The notes beneath the pieces are model-generated. The model was not told where the DNA came from. It did no database searches and saw nothing but the letters and a program-made list of their open reading frames with translations. Position numbers and translations under genes: made by a program. From the NCBI GenBank assembly GCA_021107945.1, contig JAIORV010000157.1, positions 1 to 64,000 of the forward strand: DNA of 64,000 nt, given 5' to 3'. The stretch comes from Vulcanimicrobiota bacterium (GTDB lineage Bacteria; Vulcanimicrobiota; JAJTBE01). This document shows, one piece after another, positions 59,310-64,000 of the stretch. Numbering within the stretch: position 1 is the stretch's first letter; each line of letters begins with the position of its first letter.

Positions 59310-60650
59310 ATGGCATCAGGAATGGGAATTTTCAAGCTATTGCCAAAGACTAACTGCAGGGATTGCGGCTCACCCTCCTGCCTTGCATTTGCAATGAAAG
59401 TGGCGGCCGGAAAAGTCGAATACGAAAAATGCCCCCACATATCCACCGAATCCCAAAAAAAACTTGAAGAGCTTATGGAGCCTCCCCTGCGAAATGTGAT
59501 GATAAAAAGGGGGAATAAAATAATAAGCCTTGGTGGAGAAAAAGTCCTGTTTCGACATGACGAATCGTTCTATAGCCCCACTGCCCTTGCCGTTTTGTAT
59601 AAAGGCGACAACTCCGGGGATAATATGAGGAAATGGACGGGACAACTCGAAAACCTCACTTTCGAAAGAGCCGGGGAGAAACTTGCTCCCGATATGATCG
59701 CATTTGAAGATAATGGATGTGAAATCGGAGAGACATCCCGGTTAATTCAAAGCTTGTTTGAATTAACGGAACTGCCTCTAATTATAAAGACAGGAAGAGA
59801 AAAGCTCATAGAAAGCCTGCTTGACATCAATCCATTCCCTGCAAATGTTGTTTATCTCACATTGAATAATCCCGACAATATTTTATCCCGGTTGTCCGGG
59901 AAAAATATAACGGCAGCATTGCCCGTTCATGATATCGACGACGCAAGGAATGTGGGCGACTATCTGTTAAAGCGGGGTATAAAGAATGCAGTTTTTGCCG
60001 TGGAAGCGGATTCCCCGGCGGATCAGCTTGACCTTCTCACATCCCTGCGAAGATGCGCACTTGTTTCAAGGGAGAGGAGACTGGGTTTCCCTACACTTGT
60101 ATGGCGAACATTGGAGGATGAAAATCCTGCCTCCGTATGCACGGCCATAATAAAATACGGGTCTATGGCTATTGTATCCACAACTGATCCTGATGTTGTC
60201 CTCCCATATCTCACTCTTCGCCATAATATTTTCACCGACCCCCGCAGGCCTGTCCAGGTTGAAGCAAAATTAAATAAATTTGGGGATGTTACAACCGATT
60301 CTCCCGTTTTTATCACTACAAATTTCTCGCTCACATATTTCACTGTCGCTCAAGAAATTGAAGCATCCCGGGTCCCTTCTTACCTGCTTATTGTGGACAC
60401 CGACGGAACATCGGTTTTGACGGCATGGGCGGCGGATCGATTTAACAGCGGCAGGATCCTGGAAATGCTAAAAAGTGAAAAAGTGGAAGATCTTATATCT
60501 CACAGGGAAATCATTATTCCGGGATATGTCGCTTCCCTGAAAGAGGAAATAGAGCAATCTTCATCCTGGGAAGTAACTGTGGGGCCACGGGAAGCCGCCG
60601 GGATACCGGGTTTCCTGAGCAGAAAAATCAAAGAGAAAAGAAAAGTATAA
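59310..60650 (+). CDS. acsC: CO dehydrogenase/acetyl-CoA synthase corrinoid Fe-S protein large (gamma) subunit
   Basis: LPKTNCRDCGSPSCLAFAMKVAAGKVEYEKCPHIS Fe-S motif, TIM-barrel-type body. Confidence 0.85.
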   Translation: MASGMGIFKLLPKTNCRDCGSPSCLAFAMKVAAGKVEYEKCPHISTESQKKLEELMEPPLRNVMIKRGNKIISLGGEKVLFRHDESFYSPTALAVLYKGDNSGDNMRKWTGQLENLTFERAGEKLAPDMIAFEDNGCEIGETSRLIQSLFELTELPLIIKTGREKLIESLLDINPFPANVVYLTLNNPDNILSRLSGKNITAALPVHDIDDARNVGDYLLKRGIKNAVFAVEADSPADQLDLLTSLRRCALVSRERRLGFPTLVWRTLEDENPASVCTAIIKYGSMAIVSTTDPDVVLPYLTLRHNIFTDPRRPVQVEAKLNKFGDVTTDSPVFITTNFSLTYFTVAQEIEASRVPSYLLIVDTDGTSVLTAWAADRFNSGRILEMLKSEKVEDLISHREIIIPGYVASLKEEIEQSSSWEVTVGPREAAGIPGFLSRKIKEKRKV

Positions 60651-60665
60651 TTCCGGAGTTATTAT

Positions 60666-62594
60666 ATGTTGAAAGATAAAAGAAAACCCGACAGCTCACA
60701 GGAGAACTTCAATATAACCTTTCTCCCCGACAATGTGAAGATCAATATCTCCGGGGATGAGAATCTCCTGGAGGCCTCACGAAAAGTAAATATTCCTCTT
60801 GTCGTGGATTGTGGCGGCGTCGGGGCGTGTGGAAAATGCAGGCTGAAGTTAGTTGAAGGGGAGATCGAGTCCGGGGGAAGTTTCATTCTGACTGAAAGGG
60901 AAATCAGCCGGGGATTTATCCTTGCCTGTTCTTCTTACCCAAAAACCGACCTGGTTGTGGAGGTTCCCGAATCAAGCATGTCTGTGGAATTGACAATCAG
61001 CGGGGATATTGTCCGGAATCTGACCGGAAAGGATATGCCTTATGAATATTCACCCCTTGCTGAGAAAGTCGTCATCAGTTGTAACGGAAACGAAGATGAA
61101 ACGATAAGCCATCTTGACAGGCTTTTTATGGTCATGAAGGAGAAGACGGGGTTAAGAGAATTTGATATCTCTTATGAGTTGATCAAGAAATTGCCGTTAC
61201 TCCTGAAAAAAAAATCCTGTGAGCTATCCGTTACATTCTCAAGGCTTTATTCTCCCCCACGCATTCTGTCATTGGAAAAGAAAGACAAGGTCAAAGAATG
61301 CTATGGAATAGCTCTTGATATAGGCACTACATCAATTGAGGGTATCCTGGTTGATATGAAGTCCGGCAATATGCTCAATTCCACCTCCCACCTGAATTTA
61401 CAGATGAAATACGGAGCGGATATTGCCTCCCGGCTGAATTTCGCGTCCAGGAATAACGGACTTATGATACTCAGCGATTTGATTCTTGATAAGGTCAATG
61501 AAATTTTGCTTGAGTTAGTCCTGGAGAGTAATGTCGATAAGGATAACGTTTACTCAATTGTCATCTCGGGCAATACGATCATGATTCATTTCCTGCTGGG
61601 ACTCGACATTTCAGACATAAGAAAGGATCCCCATATTCCGTCGGCTCTTGTCTTCCCACCGTTTTTGGCACGAGAATTGAGTTTTTATGCCAATCCGGAG
61701 GCAATGGTTTTGATTGCGCCGGGAGTGGGGAGTTATGTGGGAGGAGATTTAATATTTTCCATCCTGGCGACAGGCCTGCCTGACGAGAATTTCGTACTTG
61801 TCGATATCGGCACGAACGGCGAAGTTGCAACGGCAATTGACGGATTGTATTCATGTTCATCAACCTCGGCGGGTTCCGCTTTCGAGGGTGGAGGCATCAA
61901 GCACGGAATGAGAGCGACTCCCGGAGCGATTAACAGGATTTCTTGCAGCGAGGACAGCGGGGATTTCACGTTGATGACGATAGGAAACAAACCCCCAAAG
62001 GGTATCTGTGGAACAGGATTGATTGACCTCCTTGCAAATCTTCTGATAATGGGATTTATTGACAAGAAGGGCAAATTCAGGGAACGACACGGAATATCCA
62101 GGATGAGAAACGTCGGTGAACAGGAAGAATTTATACTTGCCCTCTCCGACGCAGATGAAGATATTATCACAATTACAGGACAGGATATTGATTACCTGAT
62201 TCGTTCAAAAGGCGCCATTTATACAGGTGTGGATTTTCTGTTAAAAAAGAACGAAATCAGTATTGATGAAATAGATAGATTTTATGTCGCCGGTGCGATG
62301 GGTGGATCGATTAATATAGAAAACGGCATAGCAATAGGCCTGTTCCCGGAGATTGACATTGACCGCTTCACATACCTGGGAAACGGCTCGCTTCATGGGG
62401 GTAGGATGGCGCTTCTCTCCCTGGAAGCATGGAAAAAATCCCTGGAAATTGCACGATCCGCCGCTTGTTTTGAGCTCAACAACGAGCCCGGGTATATGGA
62501 AGCATATACCGCTTCATTGTTCTTACCCCATACAAACTTGAATCTTTTTCCCGGCGTGGTCAAGAAAATTGATAAGAATGAAAGGGAATTTTGA
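60666..62594 (+). CDS. acsV: reductive activator of corrinoid protein (RACo/AcsV-like, 2Fe-2S + ASKHA)
   Basis: VDCGGVGACGKCRLKLVEGEI...LACSSYP; ALDIGTTSIEGILVDMKSG; LVDIGTNGEVATA. Confidence 0.85.
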   Translation: MLKDKRKPDSSQENFNITFLPDNVKINISGDENLLEASRKVNIPLVVDCGGVGACGKCRLKLVEGEIESGGSFILTEREISRGFILACSSYPKTDLVVEVPESSMSVELTISGDIVRNLTGKDMPYEYSPLAEKVVISCNGNEDETISHLDRLFMVMKEKTGLREFDISYELIKKLPLLLKKKSCELSVTFSRLYSPPRILSLEKKDKVKECYGIALDIGTTSIEGILVDMKSGNMLNSTSHLNLQMKYGADIASRLNFASRNNGLMILSDLILDKVNEILLELVLESNVDKDNVYSIVISGNTIMIHFLLGLDISDIRKDPHIPSALVFPPFLARELSFYANPEAMVLIAPGVGSYVGGDLIFSILATGLPDENFVLVDIGTNGEVATAIDGLYSCSSTSAGSAFEGGGIKHGMRATPGAINRISCSEDSGDFTLMTIGNKPPKGICGTGLIDLLANLLIMGFIDKKGKFRERHGISRMRNVGEQEEFILALSDADEDIITITGQDIDYLIRSKGAIYTGVDFLLKKNEISIDEIDRFYVAGAMGGSINIENGIAIGLFPEIDIDRFTYLGNGSLHGGRMALLSLEAWKKSLEIARSAACFELNNEPGYMEAYTASLFLPHTNLNLFPGVVKKIDKNEREF

Positions 62595-62927
62595 ATTTCC
62601 GTAAAAAACGTAATTAGCTATCTTAGCTTGTTACTATTCACCGCGGAAATCGCAGGGATGAAAACAGGAGAAAGACTCAATAAAAAAACGGAAAGTATTA
62701 TCAGCGCGGCGACAGTGCCCACCGGGCATTGGGACCGGGGCTTCCCGAATCCACTTGTGAAGCTTGTGATGATAGAAAATGAAGTTATTGTTGAGATAAA
62801 GTCAGTGTGAAATAATTCTGAGGTATGTAAAACTCGTTCTTGCCAAGGTTTATTCAGGAAATATAGAGATCGTGTTTCGCTCAGGATGACATGGTGGTGG
62901 GATCTGAATAGTAACCATTAACTTACA

Positions 62928-63554
62928 ATGGAGAGAAAGATGAAAATACCGGAACCAACAATAGAGAGACTCCCGGTTTATTATCAGTGTCTTTATAGGC
63001 TGAAGGAAAATAACGTTGTCATTGTATCATCTGAGGAAATCTCATCACGTGTCGGCGTAAAAGCTTCTCAGTTCAGGAAAGACCTTTCATATTTTGGGGA
63101 ATTCGGCATACAGGGACTGGGATACCCCGTAACACATCTCATGGAGAGAATTGCATCAATTATGCAATTTGACACGGAGCATAAAGTGGCAATATGTGGA
63201 GCGGGACACCTGGGATACGCGCTGGCAAGATTCCCGGGGTTTGCAAAATGGGGATTCAAGATCAGTCATGTTTTTGACAAGGATCCCGCCATTATAGGGA
63301 AGAAAATCGGAGATGTGGTTGTTGAGGATATCAATCTATTGCCTTATGACCTGAAAGTGCCTATGGGCATTCTCACAGTCCCTGCAAGCGTGGCAAAGGA
63401 AACGGCAAGCTTATTGATCAAGTCGGAAGTCAATGCAATACTGAACTTCACCGGTGTCAAACTCGATATTCCCGAATCTGTTGTTGTCAGGAATGTGGAT
63501 ATTTCCCATGAACTCGCCGTACTCAATTTCCATCTTATGGGCAAACCTCAATAA
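62928..63554 (+). CDS. rex: redox-sensing transcriptional repressor Rex
   Basis: ERLPVYYQCLYRL, VKASQFRKDLSYFGEFGIQGLGY, ICGAGHLGYAL. Confidence 0.93.
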   Translation: MERKMKIPEPTIERLPVYYQCLYRLKENNVVIVSSEEISSRVGVKASQFRKDLSYFGEFGIQGLGYPVTHLMERIASIMQFDTEHKVAICGAGHLGYALARFPGFAKWGFKISHVFDKDPAIIGKKIGDVVVEDINLLPYDLKVPMGILTVPASVAKETASLLIKSEVNAILNFTGVKLDIPESVVVRNVDISHELAVLNFHLMGKPQ

Positions 63555-63572
63555 CAGGTACTTTAATCAAAT

Positions 63573-64000
63573 TTACTTGTTAAAGACGAAAGTTCCCGAA
63601 TCTGTTTCCAATCCGTTTTCATAGATATAATAAATTCCACTCATCGAGGAGCCGGATCCGCTTCCGCTGAATTCCATATGATCATTTCCATAAGTAGCCG
63701 TGAAGCTTACCGTATTGGGCATATAGGTTCCCGACACAGTGCCGGTCTGACCCTCAAAAGCCTGGTATCCCTGCGTAACTATAGACCCCGAAAGCGTATA
63801 AGTACCGTCACCGGCATCAGACTGACTCAATTCCAGGGGATCCACCATTCCTGAATTGCCTCCGGGTTGATTGCTTGCCCAGGTTCCACTCCAGGTTCCT
63901 GACAGATCATTACCCGTTGTTCCCGTCGGCATTGGAGGAATGTCCGGTGAGGGCATACTGTCGCCCGTTGAGCACCCTAACAGGTATAATGTACAACCAA
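63573..64000 (-). CDS. hypothetical lipoprotein, 5' end beyond window
   Basis: Reading upstream in frame from the called Met gives LYLLGCSTGDSMPSPD, a lipobox, running off the edge. Confidence 0.6.
   Translation of the reverse strand, partial: GCTLYLLGCSTGDSMPSPDIPPMPTGTTGNDLSGTWSGTWASNQPGGNSGMVDPLELSQSDAGDGTYTLSGSIVTQGYQAFEGQTGTVSGTYMPNTVSFTATYGNDHMEFSGSGSGSSMSGIYYIYENGLETDSGTFVFNK

Overview
The window is a bacterial chromosome segment in three parts. (1) About 2.8-36.4 kb is a prophage or phage-derived island. It carries a split large terminase, a CI/LexA-type S24 repressor, an OLD-like ATPase, portal, scaffold-like, decoration and capsid proteins, a 468-nt-periodic repeat protein, an NlpC/P60-like lysin, tail-type proteins, a lytic transglycosylase, a duplicated secreted protein, an orphan DNA methyltransferase and a probable toxin-antitoxin-SecB-like chaperone (TAC) operon with an extra membrane gene. 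No integrase or replication gene was recognised. (2) About 36.5-52.4 kb is host accessory sequence: GcvT, a pseudopilin-like protein, a frameshifted AAA+ ATPase gene, pyruvate dehydrogenase E1-beta, a histidine kinase, RfaE2-like, a glycosyltransferase and SpoIID. (3) About 52.6-64 kb is host sequence: CoaX, MnmE, an OLD-like ATPase, FecR-like, an ArsC/LMW-PTP-like protein, AcsC/CdhE, a RACo-type corrinoid activator and Rex. The whole window is saturated with short palindromic dispersed repeats of several families. They fill most gaps in the late phage operon, and in at least three places they appear to sit inside genes (terminase, lysin, SpoIID). The strongest candidates for follow-up are the toxin/antitoxin/SecB-like/membrane-protein operon at 32.9-35.0 kb, repeat invasion of coding sequences, a consensus promoter followed at once by a terminator upstream of the portal gene, and an ArsC-like protein whose P-loop nucleophilic Cys is Ser. 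All functional names come from motif reading by eye; no database search was run.
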